Part shown: positions 44,340-52,704 of the stretch, piece after piece
Layout of the letters: every line of letters starts with the position of its first letter
Position numbering within the stretch: the first letter of the stretch is position 1
DNA from: Candidatus Micrarchaeum sp.
Lineage (GTDB): Archaea; SpSt-1190; DYHY01
Direction of reading: 5' to 3'
NCBI GenBank assembly: GCA_020723935.1
Contig: DYHY01000004.1
Location: forward strand, 1,794-65,793
Length of the DNA stretch: 64,000 nucleotides
Translations under genes and position numbers: made by a program
The notes under the pieces: generated by a model
Told to the model about the DNA's origin: nothing
What the model saw: only the letters and a program-made list of their open reading frames with translations
Databases searched by the model: none

Positions 44340-45134
44340 TCACTTGAGGCCCCATTTCTCCGCGAATTCCTTGGGGACCGAGAGCGTGCTCGTCTGCTTG
44401 AGCGCCTCGAATGTGGCGTAGCCAAGGTTTATCCTGTTCCTCGTCTCTCCATCTATCCTTGACCAGGCATCCGTTATCCCGGCGAGCGCGAGGATCCTCT
44501 TCGCCTCCGGGTGCACGACCAAGCCCGTTCCCCGCGGGGCGGGGATGAGCTCGACCATGACGCTCGAGGACTTGCCGCGTATCTTGAAGGGGACGCTGTG
44601 GGGCTTTCCGCACCCGCATTCCCACGATCCGCACGCGCGAAGGACCCTCACCATATTGAGCTTGGCCGCCTTCGTCGAGGACTCCTTTGCAGGGAGGGAT
44701 TCCCTCGACGAGCCCTTGCCCATGCCGATGTACCCGTCGTTGTTCCCGACGATCGCAAGGTACGAGAACTTGGTCCTCGCGCCCTCGCGCACCTTCTTCT
44801 GGGTGTTCTTGTACACCCTGCGCGCGCCGCCGCCGAACTTGCCCTTGGACTGGCCGATCATGACGAAGTCCACGGCGAGCTGCGGGAAGAAATAGTCGAC
44901 GATCTCAGGCTCCATGACCTTGATGCCCTTGGAGAGTATCTCGTCGAAGCTCTTCACCTTGCCCGCAAGGACGTCTCGCCCGAGAGCCGTCTTGGGGATC
45001 CAGATCTTGGGCGCCGCGTCCTCGTCGCGCCTGTATCCTCCGGCCGCGCCCTTGCGCCTTCCCCGGCCCCTGCCTCCGCCGAAACCTCCGCGTCCGCCGG
45101 GCCTTCCGCCCGCTGATGGTCCTGCCATTTTCAA
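44340..45134 (-). CDS. rps5: ribosomal protein uS5
   Basis: 264 aa (or 262 from the second ATG). An Arg/Gly-rich N-terminal tail precedes the double-stranded RNA-binding-like domain (VMEPEIVDYFFPQLAVDFVM, RTKFSYLAIVGNNDGYIGMG) and the C-terminal domain (HPEAKRILALAGITDAWSRI). A Cys-x-Cys pair lies in SWECGCGKPH, common in archaeal uS5. The start overlaps the uL18 stop by ATGA. Confidence 0.96.
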   Translation of the reverse strand: MKMAGPSAGGRPGGRGGFGGGRGRGRRKGAAGGYRRDEDAAPKIWIPKTALGRDVLAGKVKSFDEILSKGIKVMEPEIVDYFFPQLAVDFVMIGQSKGKFGGGARRVYKNTQKKVREGARTKFSYLAIVGNNDGYIGMGKGSSRESLPAKESSTKAAKLNMVRVLRACGSWECGCGKPHSVPFKIRGKSSSVMVELIPAPRGTGLVVHPEAKRILALAGITDAWSRIDGETRNRINLGYATFEALKQTSTLSVPKEFAEKWGLK

Positions 45135-45700
45135 TCGCTACCTCCGTCGTCGTTCCTGCTCTTCTCTATCCTGCCCTTCACTTCCGCGAAGTTGGCCGGT
45201 ATCTGCGACGGCTCCAGGCCGTGCTTCTTGTAGTCGGAGAACGTCGACGGCGCGCCCTTGATGTGCGCGCCCTCTAGGCGCTCCTTGGACGGGAAGACCC
45301 CTTCGTCGCATTCGACAAGGAGGCCTGCGTCTATCGCGCCCTTGAGCGCCGCGAAGATCCTGCCGCCCTTGGCCGGGCGCTGCAGGCCCACGTCCAGGAT
45401 CGCCTTCTGCGCCTTGCCGGCGGAGCGCTTCCCGACGAGGTAGCCCACGAGGTACGCCGTGGGGATGTTCCCGAGGTTCCCCTTCCATCCCAGCTTCCTG
45501 ATGTCCGCCCCGGACGCCGCCGCGACCGTCGTGTCGCCTTCCGGCCTGAACTCGACGAGCTGCGCGTAGACGTTGGAGAGGCTCTTCCTCACGACGAGCC
45601 GTGTCATCCCCGACCTCACTGCCGCAAGCCTGCGGCGGTAGTCGGTCTTCCCTTCCCGCCTCCTCCTGAAGCGGACCCGGTATATCGGTGAATCTGCCAT
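45131..45700 (-). CDS. rpl18: ribosomal protein uL18
   Basis: 189 aa, archaeal length. Binds 5S rRNA with uL5. Typical blocks: YRVRFRRRREGKTDYRRRLA, RLVVRKSLSNVYAQLVEF and IPTAYLVGYLVGKRS. Its stop overlaps uS5 start as ATGA; it follows eL19 by 1 nt. Confidence 0.96.
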   Translation of the reverse strand: MADSPIYRVRFRRRREGKTDYRRRLAAVRSGMTRLVVRKSLSNVYAQLVEFRPEGDTTVAAASGADIRKLGWKGNLGNIPTAYLVGYLVGKRSAGKAQKAILDVGLQRPAKGGRIFAALKGAIDAGLLVECDEGVFPSKERLEGAHIKGAPSTFSDYKKHGLEPSQIPANFAEVKGRIEKSRNDDGGSD

Positions 45701-45701
45701 C

Positions 45702-46166
45702 TTACTGCTTCGCGCTCCCTTCCTTGTTCCTCGCTTCCGCGCCCTTGCCCAGGTGCAGCTTCAAGTGCGTCTTACTCCTGAAGTACCCCCCGCGCGCCTT
45801 GGCATAGAGGTCGGTGTACTCCTTCTTGGAGACCTCGCCCTTGGAAAGCATCGCCTTGAGCAGGCGCCTTATCGGGCGGATCGTGTTTATCCAATCGCGC
45901 TTGTCGGACACTGAGGAGCCCCTCCTCGTCGCCGCGCCGCGGGGGCGGCCCTTGCGCCGCTTCTCGCCGCGCGCCCGGGCCCTCGCCCTAGAGGTCCCCA
46001 GCTCGTCGCGCTTCCCTATGATCCCTTTCTCTATCAGGCGCCTCACGTCGTCGCGGGTTATCGCCGCGGAGACCTTCTTCCCCGCATCCGGGTCTATCCA
46101 GACGCGGTTGATCCCTACCTTGAGTATCTCCGACGCCATCCTTCTCTGAGAGTATACGTCCGTCAT
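45702..46166 (-). CDS. rpl19e: ribosomal protein eL19
   Basis: 154 aa. The archaeal/eukaryotic eL19 pattern is clear: MASEILKVGINRVWIDPDA, RLIEKGIIGKR, RGPRGAAT-like RKGRPRGAATRRGSS, and RRLLKAMLSKGEVSKKEYTD. No bacterial counterpart exists, confirming an archaeal source. Start ATG 46166 overlaps the eL32 stop (ATGA). Confidence 0.96.
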   Translation of the reverse strand: MTDVYSQRRMASEILKVGINRVWIDPDAGKKVSAAITRDDVRRLIEKGIIGKRDELGTSRARARARGEKRRKGRPRGAATRRGSSVSDKRDWINTIRPIRRLLKAMLSKGEVSKKEYTDLYAKARGGYFRSKTHLKLHLGKGAEARNKEGSAKQ

Positions 46167-46594
46167 TGCTGCTTCTTCTCCTCCTCCGCCTTGCCCCCGG
46201 CGGGCGCGGCCTCGGCCTTCTGCGCCGTCTTGGCCTGCGCCTTCTTCCTCGCCTTCGCCGGGTTGAAGACCTTTATCCCTGCCTTCTTCGCAGCCTCGGT
46301 GATCGCCACCTTGTTCCTCCGGGAGAGGTTCCCCGAGATTCTCGCGCCCTCGCCCTTCTTGTCAAGGAGCGACAGGTCCGCTATCCTGAAGACCATGATT
46401 TCCGCAAGGCCCGTAGGATGCAGCCCGCGCAGGGCCGCGGCCTTCCCGAACCCCGCGTCCACGACGCGCGGGTTGCCCTTCCTGTGCTCGCGCATCTTGC
46501 TGTGGTGGCCGCGCGGCTTCCTCCAGGAGGGATCGTGCGCGACCCTCTTGTACCTGTGGTGCTCCTGCTTGAGAAACTTTACTCTTCCTGCCAT
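46163..46594 (-). CDS. rpl32e: ribosomal protein eL32
   Basis: 143 aa. FLKQEHHRYKRVAHDPSWRK, PRGHHSKMREHRKGNP and GFGKAAALRGLHPTGLAEIM match eL32. The C-terminal tail is Ala/Lys/Gln-rich and likely flexible. Another protein found only in archaea and eukaryotes. Translationally coupled to eL19. Confidence 0.95.
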   Translation of the reverse strand: MAGRVKFLKQEHHRYKRVAHDPSWRKPRGHHSKMREHRKGNPRVVDAGFGKAAALRGLHPTGLAEIMVFRIADLSLLDKKGEGARISGNLSRRNKVAITEAAKKAGIKVFNPAKARKKAQAKTAQKAEAAPAGGKAEEEKKQQ

Positions 46595-46601
46595 TTCCTT
46601 T

Positions 46602-47180
46602 TCAGGCTCCTTCCACCCCTTTCGGGCGGACCTTCTTGTCGATTATGTAGACCCCGTCCTGGAACGTGCGGTGGTCCTTCCTCTTTATCTTCGTGGCGTC
46701 CTCTATCTTCTGGGCGCTCTTCCCCAGGGCCTCAACGTCGGATCCGGAGAGCGTCAGGGACTTGCCGCCGACCTTGGCCTTCACCCCGGGCTCGATTTTG
46801 ACGACCCGCGGGGATTTCTCCCCGATGAAGTTCTCGATCCTGACCTCCGAGCCCGCCGCCGTGACCTTTATCGGGAAGTGGCTCTGGACTACCTCCAGCC
46901 TGTACTCGAAGCCGTTCAGGACGCCCTCGGCCATGTTGGCTATGTGCGCCTGGATCGTCTCCAGGGTGGCCTTGGCCTTCCTGTTCTGGGACCTTGCGAC
47001 GAGGATTATCTTCCCTCTGTCCACCGACACGGCGACGAACGGGCTCACCATCGCGCGGGAGACGGATCCCTTGGGCCCCCTCATCGTGAGGCGCCCCTCC
47101 TTCATTTCCGCGGACAGACCGCTTCCGAGGGACTCGATCCCTATTTCCCTCGTGACCTTGTGCGTAGCTTCTGTTGCCAT
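46602..47180 (-). CDS. rpl6: ribosomal protein uL6
   Basis: 192 aa from ATG 47180 (MATEATHKVTREIGIESLGS). Two uL6 repeats; blocks include LTMRGPKGSVSRAMVSPF, AHIANMAEGVLNGFEYRLEV, HFPIKVTAAGSEVRIENFIG and GKSAQKIEDATKIKRKDHRT. A longer frame from 47333 runs into uS8 and is rejected. Confidence 0.96.
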   Translation of the reverse strand: MATEATHKVTREIGIESLGSGLSAEMKEGRLTMRGPKGSVSRAMVSPFVAVSVDRGKIILVARSQNRKAKATLETIQAHIANMAEGVLNGFEYRLEVVQSHFPIKVTAAGSEVRIENFIGEKSPRVVKIEPGVKAKVGGKSLTLSGSDVEALGKSAQKIEDATKIKRKDHRTFQDGVYIIDKKVRPKGVEGA

Positions 47181-47203
47181 GTTGTTCTCTTTCCTGCGTC
47201 CGT

Positions 47204-47587
47204 CTAGTAGACGAACGCTATGAGCTTCCCTCCCACCTTCTTCTTCTTGGCTTCCTCGTGGGTTATGACGCCCGCCGAGGTTGTCAGGATGAGTATGCCG
47301 AAGCCCTGGGCCGGGAGGTAGCGCTTCTCCCATTTCTCTATCTCAAAGACTCTCACCGGGGTCCTCGGGCTTATCGCCCCGCAGTTGTTCACGGTGTGTG
47401 GGAGCTTCAGGCGGTAGACCTTGCCCCTGCCGTCGTCTATCGTCTCGAACTCCCCGACGTAGCCGTTCTTCTGCATGAGCTGCAGCACCGCGGTACAGAC
47501 CGCCGACGTGGGCCGGACGAGCGCCTCGCTCTTCCCGCTATTTGCGGCGTTCTTCACCGTCGCCATCATGTTCGAAAGCGTTGTCAT
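47204..47587 (-). CDS. rps8: ribosomal protein uS8
   Basis: 127 aa. TLSNMMATVKNAANSGKSE, LQLMQKNGYVGEFETIDDGR and PAQGFGILILTTSAGVITHE match archaeal uS8, which binds 16S helix 21. The stop is TAG, which shows that TAG serves as a normal stop in this genome. Confidence 0.96.
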   Translation of the reverse strand: MTTLSNMMATVKNAANSGKSEALVRPTSAVCTAVLQLMQKNGYVGEFETIDDGRGKVYRLKLPHTVNNCGAISPRTPVRVFEIEKWEKRYLPAQGFGILILTTSAGVITHEEAKKKKVGGKLIAFVY

Positions 47588-47615
47588 TTTCTCTTCGTTC
47601 TCCTTCCTTGGTTCG

Positions 47616-47777
47616 TCATTCGTACTGCTTGAAGCCGAGGTCCTTGGAGACCTCCCTGAAGCACTGCCTGCAGACGTTGAGGCCGTACTTGCGTATGAGG
47701 GCGTTGTGGTTCCCGCATATCCTGCACTGCCTCGACCCCTTGCCGAAAGCGCGCTGCACCTTCTGGTTCTTGACCAT
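47616..47777 (-). CDS. rps14: ribosomal protein uS14 (zinc-binding)
   Basis: 53 aa, read from ATG 47777 to TGA 47616. The sequence holds a zinc site C-x2-C...C-x2-C (QCRICGN and NVCRQCFRE), ending LGFKQYE, typical of archaeal uS14. It is short and lies between uL5 and uS8, the usual order, 28 nt before uS8. Confidence 0.96.
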   Translation of the reverse strand: MVKNQKVQRAFGKGSRQCRICGNHNALIRKYGLNVCRQCFREVSKDLGFKQYE

Positions 47778-47786
47778 GTCGGACTA

Positions 47787-48326
47787 CTATTCCTCCTCCT
47801 TGCCCTCTTCGCGGCTCGATATCTTGGCCCCGAAGCGCTTCGCGAACTCCATCGCGTCCTCCCTGGACACCCTGTGATGTAGCCCCACCTTCGCCGGCCT
47901 CATCCGCCTCCACTTGACGCGGTAGCCCGGACGCTTGAGCGTGACGCACACGTCCATCCCTATTATCCCGAGGCTCGGGTCGTACTTGACGTCGGGGAGG
48001 TCGATGTACTCCTTTATCCCGAACGCGAAGTTCCCCTCGTTGTCGAAGCTCGTCTCGCGGACGGTGTTCTCGGCCGCCGCAAGCGCCCGCTTGAGGAACT
48101 TCTCCGCGGCCTCGCCGCGCAGCGTCAGCTTGCAGCCTATGACGGTGTTGGGGCGCACGCCGAAGTCCGGGATCCTCTTCGTCGTCATGGTCTTGACGGG
48201 GGTCCTGCCCACGACCTTCTTGAGGACGTTTATCGCGTTCTCCAGCTTCGCGCCGCCTTCGCCGACGCCGACGTTTATCGTCACCTTCTCTATCGCGACC
48301 TGCTGCATCGGGTTGGTCTTGGCCAT
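47787..48326 (-). CDS. rpl5: ribosomal protein uL5
   Basis: 179 aa. AIEKVTINVGVGEGGAKLEN, GRTPVKTMTTKRIPDFGVRP and VKYDPSLGIIGMDVCVTLKR match uL5, a 5S rRNA binder. It ends in an acidic tail with TAG stop, 9 nt before uS14. Confidence 0.96.
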   Translation of the reverse strand: MAKTNPMQQVAIEKVTINVGVGEGGAKLENAINVLKKVVGRTPVKTMTTKRIPDFGVRPNTVIGCKLTLRGEAAEKFLKRALAAAENTVRETSFDNEGNFAFGIKEYIDLPDVKYDPSLGIIGMDVCVTLKRPGYRVKWRRMRPAKVGLHHRVSREDAMEFAKRFGAKISSREEGKEEE

Positions 48327-48328
48327 CT

Positions 48329-49057
48329 CTAGGCTGCCTCCTTCTTGCCCTCGGAAACCGTGAGCTCGGGCTTGCCCACGCCGACAGCTATCACATACTC
48401 CTTGAGCGTCTCGAGGGACTTCCTGCCGGCTTCGAGGAGCACCGTCGGGGGGGAGTTCGCCGTCCCGCTCCTGAACTCCGATATCTCGAAGACCTTGCCC
48501 GTGTGCGCGCCGTCGTAGACGACGACGATGGTCCTCTTGTCGAGGGGTATGTACTTGGCGACCTTGCCGCTCTTCAGGTCGAAGAGCACCGAGAAGCCGG
48601 TCTTGACGGACCCGGCCGCCGCGGCGTCAAGGAGGAGGGTCCTCCCGTCGTGGAAGGCGACCTGCGTCTTCCCGCCGCCGATCGTGCGCTTCCCCGTGAC
48701 CTTGAGGATCTTGAGGAGCGCCTCCTTCTCCGGTATTTCGACCAGGCCCAGGCCCTTCCCCAAGGGGACCACCCGGTAGTGCTTGCCGACGGTCTTGAAT
48801 GTGATCGTGTCCATGAGCCCCACCGCGAGCGAGCCCTTCATGCACGCCTTGCCGTCGACGAGGACCTCCTTGGCCCCCAGGATCGCGTTGACCTCCCTTG
48901 CGGTCCGTCCCAGCTTCAGGACGTCGCGCATCACGACGAGGAGCGGCAGCGACCTGTCCTTCGGGTGCCTGCCCGGCTTGGGCGTGACGACCCAGTACGC
49001 GGTCTTCTTGCCCGTCTTCCAGTAGGACGGGGATATTATGCGTTTCAGATGCGCCAT
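48329..49057 (-). CDS. rps4e: ribosomal protein eS4
   Basis: 242 aa. AHLKRIISPSYWKTGKKTAY at the start, an S4-like part and a KOW-like tail (DGAHTGKVFEISEFRSGTAN) match eS4. Archaea/eukaryote-specific. Sits between uL24 and uL5, 2 nt after each boundary. Confidence 0.95.
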   Translation of the reverse strand: MAHLKRIISPSYWKTGKKTAYWVVTPKPGRHPKDRSLPLLVVMRDVLKLGRTAREVNAILGAKEVLVDGKACMKGSLAVGLMDTITFKTVGKHYRVVPLGKGLGLVEIPEKEALLKILKVTGKRTIGGGKTQVAFHDGRTLLLDAAAAGSVKTGFSVLFDLKSGKVAKYIPLDKRTIVVVYDGAHTGKVFEISEFRSGTANSPPTVLLEAGRKSLETLKEYVIAVGVGKPELTVSEGKKEAA

Positions 49058-49059
49058 GA

Positions 49060-49443
49060 CTATTTCTTCCTCCCTGCTGCCGTCGCCCTTTCGAGTGCCT
49101 TCTTCCTCATCTTGTCGTCCCCGGATATCTCCAGGATGATGAGGTTGGACGGGTGGAGCGGGACGCGGACCTTGGACCCGTTGACCTTCTGCACCGTGAC
49201 GCCCTCCAAGTAGGCCCTGGACCTGACGAGGTCCACTTCCTCAACCTTGGCGACGGTCCCGTTGAACTCGCCGCGCACGACCTTGACCTTGTCGCCCTTC
49301 CTCAGCTGGATCGCGCGCTTCCCTATCTTCGCCTTCAGGTCCTTGGAGACGTGCGCGTGCACGAGCGACTGCCGCTTGTGCATCGGCGCGTTGTAGAGGG
49401 CTTTGTGCTGGTTTCGCCTAAGGGCGGATCTCGTGAGCACCAT
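49060..49443 (-). CDS. rpl24: ribosomal protein uL24
   Basis: 127 aa. The KOW motif is in LRKGDKVKVVRGEFNGTVAK; SKDLKAKIGKRAIQ precedes it. An assembly initiator of the large subunit. Stop TAG. It abuts uL14 (49444) without gap. Confidence 0.95.
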   Translation of the reverse strand: MVLTRSALRRNQHKALYNAPMHKRQSLVHAHVSKDLKAKIGKRAIQLRKGDKVKVVRGEFNGTVAKVEEVDLVRSRAYLEGVTVQKVNGSKVRVPLHPSNLIILEISGDDKMRKKALERATAAGRKK

Positions 49444-49872
49444 CTAGACAACAATCCTCGCGACCTTGCCTATCTTGTTCCAGCGCTCGATCGCCTCCTT
49501 GGCAATCGCCGCCTTGACCTCGGAGCCCTTGGGGCCCCCCTCGTCGTCGACGATGACGCAGGTGTTCTCCTCGAATTTGATCCTCGTCCCGTCGGCGCGC
49601 CTGAACTCCTTCCTCATGGAAGTGATGACCGCCTTGGCCAGCTTCTTCCTGTATTCAGGCGTGCCGCTCTTGACCGCGACGAAGACCATGTCCCCGATCG
49701 TCGCGCGCGGAGCGCGGCCCCTGACCCCGTGGTAGCCCTTGATCGCGGCTATCTCGCAGATCTTGGCTCCGGAGTTGTCTATGCACTTGATCCTGCTCCC
49801 CGTGTTGAGGCCCCGCGTCGTCTTGATCGTCAGGGGCCTCTTGCCCGAAACCTTTACACGTCGTTGTCCCAT
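49444..49872 (-). CDS. rpl14: ribosomal protein uL14
   Basis: 142 aa. KCIDNSGAKICEIAAIKGYH, RAPRATIGDMVFVAVKSGTP and RFEENTCVIVDDEG-like FEENTCVIVDDEGGPKGSEV match uL14, which contacts uL19/eL24e and the small subunit. Between uS17 and uL24 as usual. Confidence 0.96.
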   Translation of the reverse strand: MGQRRVKVSGKRPLTIKTTRGLNTGSRIKCIDNSGAKICEIAAIKGYHGVRGRAPRATIGDMVFVAVKSGTPEYRKKLAKAVITSMRKEFRRADGTRIKFEENTCVIVDDEGGPKGSEVKAAIAKEAIERWNKIGKVARIVV

Positions 49873-49880
49873 CTAGAAAA

Positions 49881-50270
49881 TCATGCCCCTTCCTTCTTCT
49901 TCGCTGCCGCCGGTGTCGCCGCGGCGGCGGCTCGGACGTGCTCCGCCCGCTTGATCACCGCTGTGACTATGAAGTTCATCGTCTTGGAGAGCTTCCTCGT
50001 CTCCTCGATCCTGACCGTGTCGCCGGACCGCGCGCCGAGGCCCTCGGGGTTCCTCGCCTTAACCCTGCTGGAGAGCCTCTTGAACCTGTTGTACTTGGGG
50101 ACCCAGACGACGCGCGGCCACTCCACAATGACCGAGCCGTGCATCTTGTCGGACACGACCGTCCCCTCGAAAAACTTGCCCCTGGTCCTTACTGCCAGGG
50201 CTCCCGCCACGCCGAAAGCACCCTTTGGAGCCGCTTTGTGCGCTCCTCCGGTCTTGCCATGATCGCCCAT
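49881..50270 (-). CDS. rps17: ribosomal protein uS17
   Basis: 129 aa from ATG 50270, but the first 80 nt overlap Rpp29. The core LAVRTRGKFFEGTVVSDKMH and SVIVEWPRVVWVPKYNRFKR, SRVKARNPEGLGARSGDTVR match uS17. A later start (GTG near 50205, at VAGALAVRTRG) would nearly remove the overlap and is a real alternative. Ala-rich C-terminal tail. Confidence 0.93.
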   Translation of the reverse strand: MGDHGKTGGAHKAAPKGAFGVAGALAVRTRGKFFEGTVVSDKMHGSVIVEWPRVVWVPKYNRFKRLSSRVKARNPEGLGARSGDTVRIEETRKLSKTMNFIVTAVIKRAEHVRAAAAATPAAAKKKEGA

Positions 50271-50539
50271 CCTTCGATATCCACCTTCGTTGTTCTTTTG
50301 CTGCTTCCCTTCTTTCCCTCGCCGGCGGGAATCGAGAAGCGGAACACGGCCCCTTTCTTCGGGACCTTCGTCTCCCGCTGCTTCCTCTTCCCGCTAGCGC
50401 TCTCAATCACCAAAAGGCGCTCCGTTTCCCACGCGACCGTCCCCGACAGGCCGACGAGGCCAGGGTCCGTCGCGCGCACGACTTTTACAGGAATCCCTGC
50501 GAACTCGTGACCCGCAAGGTTCCGAGGTGTGACAGGCAT
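50189..50539 (-). CDS. rnp1: RNase P protein component 1 (Rpp29/Pop4)
   Basis: 116 aa. LAGHEFAGIPVKVVRATDPG, LVGLSGTVAWETERLLVIES and KGAVFRFSIPAGEG fit the Sm-like barrel of Rpp29, which with Pop5, Rpp30 and Rpp21 supports the RNase P RNA in tRNA 5' maturation. Its place between SUI1 and uS17 is conserved in archaea. It overlaps uS17 unless that gene starts later. Confidence 0.93.
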   Translation of the reverse strand: MPVTPRNLAGHEFAGIPVKVVRATDPGLVGLSGTVAWETERLLVIESASGKRKQRETKVPKKGAVFRFSIPAGEGKKGSSKRTTKVDIEGWAIMARPEERTKRLQRVLSAWREPWQ

Positions 50540-50578
50540 AACGTCTGCTGGAAGTAGGGGGCCAGGTTCCCCGGCCGT

Positions 50579-50941
50579 TTATAAGAGTTCCGGATGACCC
50601 TTCCTGAGGGAAAAGGGCCCCCTGTGGGAGCAAATCAGAAATAGGGGTATTGCGGCCCGCCCGAGGTAGAGGGCGGTGAGGACGAGGACTGCGCACGTGA
50701 GCAGGCCCATCTTCCACCTGCGCGGGACGTCCTCGAGGGCCGTGTCCAGGAAGTCTAGGAACAGGAGGAGGGCGAGGGCGCAGCCCACGAGGAGGATGAG
50801 GAAGTTCGCCCCTTGAGAAAAGTCCGCGCGCATCTTGAAGGAGAAGGCGTTGTAGCCGGAGTCCCCCTAGTTGGCGACCGCGTAGGAGAGGAGCACGAGG
50901 GCTAGGAGGAGGCTGGCAAAATAGAGCTTTATGTCTGCCAC
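50579..50941 (-). pseudogene. small membrane protein with in-frame TAG
   Basis: GTG at 50941 opens a membrane helix (VADIKLYFASLLLALVLLSY), followed by AVAN, a TAG at 50867-50869, then in the same frame GDSGYNAFSFKMRADFSQGA and three more helices (NFLILLVGCALALLLFLDFL and GLLTCAVLVLTALYLGRA). The frame is unbroken apart from the stop. A re-start at ATG 50833 would leave an 84-aa protein. It sits between SUI1 and Rpp29 in the ribosomal cluster, an unusual place for a membrane protein. Function unknown. Confidence 0.6.
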
Positions 50942-50991
50942 GGTATTCCTACTAGGCGGGCAAAATAAAGCTTTCCCTGCGCGGGCTGCCC

Positions 50992-51306
50992 TCAGTCGTT
51001 GTCCTTGACCTCGACCGATTCGGGGGGGAACCCGGCCGCGGCCAGGGCGGGGAGTATCCTCTTCCTGTGGTCGCCCTGCAGCTCTATTATCGCGTCCTTC
51101 CCGGTGCCGCCGCAGGCGAGGCGCTCCTTGAGTTTCTTTGTCACGTCCTCAATGTTGACGTCCTTGGGGTTTATCCCCTCGACGAGCGTCACCATCTTCT
51201 TGAACCTGCGCTTCTCGACCCGCACGACGATCTTCTGGACCTCGCGGGAAATGCTCTCGCAGACGCAGAAATCCTTAGGTAGTCCGCACTTCTTGCATAC
51301 TTCCAT
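50992..51306 (-). CDS. translation initiation factor SUI1 (aIF1)
   Basis: 104 aa. A zinc knuckle-like N-terminus (CKKCGLPKDFCVC) precedes the SUI1 fold (VTLVEGINPKDVNIEDVTKK, CGGTGKDAIIELQGDHRKRI). It helps choose the start codon on the small subunit. Found between uL29 and Rpp29 in many archaea. Confidence 0.95.
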   Translation of the reverse strand: MEVCKKCGLPKDFCVCESISREVQKIVVRVEKRRFKKMVTLVEGINPKDVNIEDVTKKLKERLACGGTGKDAIIELQGDHRKRILPALAAAGFPPESVEVKDND

Positions 51307-51312
51307 TTGCGA

Positions 51313-51522
51313 CTATTTGCCCATGACCTTCTTGGATGAGGAGACGGTGAGAAGCTTGGCGATGGCGCGGCGGATGTTCTTGATGCTCGACGGCTTCGTC
51401 GGCGCTCTCCCGGTCGCCCTCTTGGACATCTCCTTCACTAGTTCCGCCCTGAGCTCTTTTAACCTTTTGCCGGCTTCCGCCGCTCCGAGGCCCGCGAGCT
51501 CCTTCTTCTTGATGATCGCCAT
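51313..51522 (-). CDS. rpl29: ribosomal protein uL29
   Basis: 69 aa. Helical hairpin with ELAGLGAAEAGKRLKELRAE and KPSSIKNIRRAIAKLLTVSS, typical of uL29 near the exit tunnel. It follows uS3 by 2 nt. Confidence 0.95.
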   Translation of the reverse strand: MAIIKKKELAGLGAAEAGKRLKELRAELVKEMSKRATGRAPTKPSSIKNIRRAIAKLLTVSSSKKVMGK

Positions 51523-51524
51523 CC

Positions 51525-52226
51525 CTACTGTACCTCCCCGGCCGATGCCGCCGCCGGCGCGGCCTGCGGCTGCTGCGGCTGCTGCGGCTGCTGCGGCTGA
51601 GCCGGTTTCTGGGCCGCCGCGCTCGCCGCGATGTTCTCGGCGATCAGGACCTCGTCCGGGAAGCCGACGTTCTGGGGCATTATCCTCACGCGCACGCCGA
51701 CGACTCCCGGCTTGAGCTGGGCGTCGTAGTATCCGACGAGGACGCTGTCCTTGACCACCTGCCCGCAGTGCCTGATGTAGCCCTTCTTGAATATCCAGTC
51801 CTTGGCCCTGGCGCTAGGGACCTTGCCCGAGATTCGGATCTCGGCGCCCCTCGCCCCGGCGAGCATTATGCTGTCAAGGACCCTGTGGGCGACCTTCTTG
51901 AAATAGTAGCCGCGCTCCAGGAACCCGCCGACCTTCGCCGCCTGAAGCTGCGCGTCAACGTCGGGGTTGTCTATCGTCTTCACCTCAACCTGCGGGTTGT
52001 CTATCTTGAAGTCGGTCTTGAGCTTCTCCGTGAGCTCCTTGATGCTCTCGCCGCTCCTGCCGATGACGAGGCCCGGGCGCATCGCGTAGATTATGACGCG
52101 CGTGCCCATGGGCGTGCGCTTTATCTCGGTGTGCGAGTAGCCGGCGCGCCTAAGGTTGCGCGCTAGCATCCTCATCACTTCCAGCTCCTTCATCTTCTCC
52201 GACACGAAGAACTTTTCGACTGTCAT
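51525..52226 (-). CDS. rps3: ribosomal protein uS3
   Basis: 233 aa. KH domain with GLVIGRSGESIKELTEKLKT (GxxG), then the C-terminal domain (AEIRISGKVPSARAKDWIFK and GVRVRIMPQNVGFPDEV). A Gln/Pro/Ala repeat tail (QPQQPQQPQQPQ) follows, likely flexible. Confidence 0.96.
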   Translation of the reverse strand: MTVEKFFVSEKMKELEVMRMLARNLRRAGYSHTEIKRTPMGTRVIIYAMRPGLVIGRSGESIKELTEKLKTDFKIDNPQVEVKTIDNPDVDAQLQAAKVGGFLERGYYFKKVAHRVLDSIMLAGARGAEIRISGKVPSARAKDWIFKKGYIRHCGQVVKDSVLVGYYDAQLKPGVVGVRVRIMPQNVGFPDEVLIAENIAASAAAQKPAQPQQPQQPQQPQAAPAAASAGEVQ

Positions 52227-52227
52227 C

Positions 52228-52683
52228 TTAGCGCACCCTCTCCTCCAGAACTATCTCCACGCTCGCCCTTCTGCTTCTGTTGGACGGGCCCTTGGCGAAG
52301 GCGCGGGCGGTGCCGGGCCTCTTGTGGACCGACCTGTTTGCGACCGCGCTCACGACGTAGAGCCTCTTCTCGTCCAGGCCCTTGGCCTTGGCGTTGCCCT
52401 TGGCGTTGAGGAGGATCGTGAGGACTTCCTGCGCGGCGTTCACCGGGAAGCGCGCGGGCCCGATGCCCGGCTTGTGCCCGACCTCGGTGTTGTACCTGCG
52501 GAACCTTATCGGGGTCTTCACGTAGATCACCTTGCTGAGGACGTCCTCTGCCTGGGCGACCGGGAGGCCCCGGATGTTCCAGACAACCTCGACTGCGTCC
52601 TTTGCGGATATGTGCAGCGCCATCGCGTGGGCCTTGGCAACCTTCGCCCCGTTGGGCGCTTCGTAGGAATATTTCCTTGGCAC
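52228..52683 (-). CDS. rpl22: ribosomal protein uL22
   Basis: 151 aa. AMALHISAKDAVEVVWNIRG, FLSKVIYVKTPIRFRRYN-like LSKVIYVKTPIRFRRYNTEV and GPARFPVNAAQEVLTILLNA match archaeal uL22, lining the exit tunnel. It follows uS19 by 21 nt. Confidence 0.95.
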   Translation of the reverse strand: MPRKYSYEAPNGAKVAKAHAMALHISAKDAVEVVWNIRGLPVAQAEDVLSKVIYVKTPIRFRRYNTEVGHKPGIGPARFPVNAAQEVLTILLNAKGNAKAKGLDEKRLYVVSAVANRSVHKRPGTARAFAKGPSNRSRRASVEIVLEERVR

Positions 52684-52704
52684 GTGTGTTGTCCTTCCTC
52701 CTTC

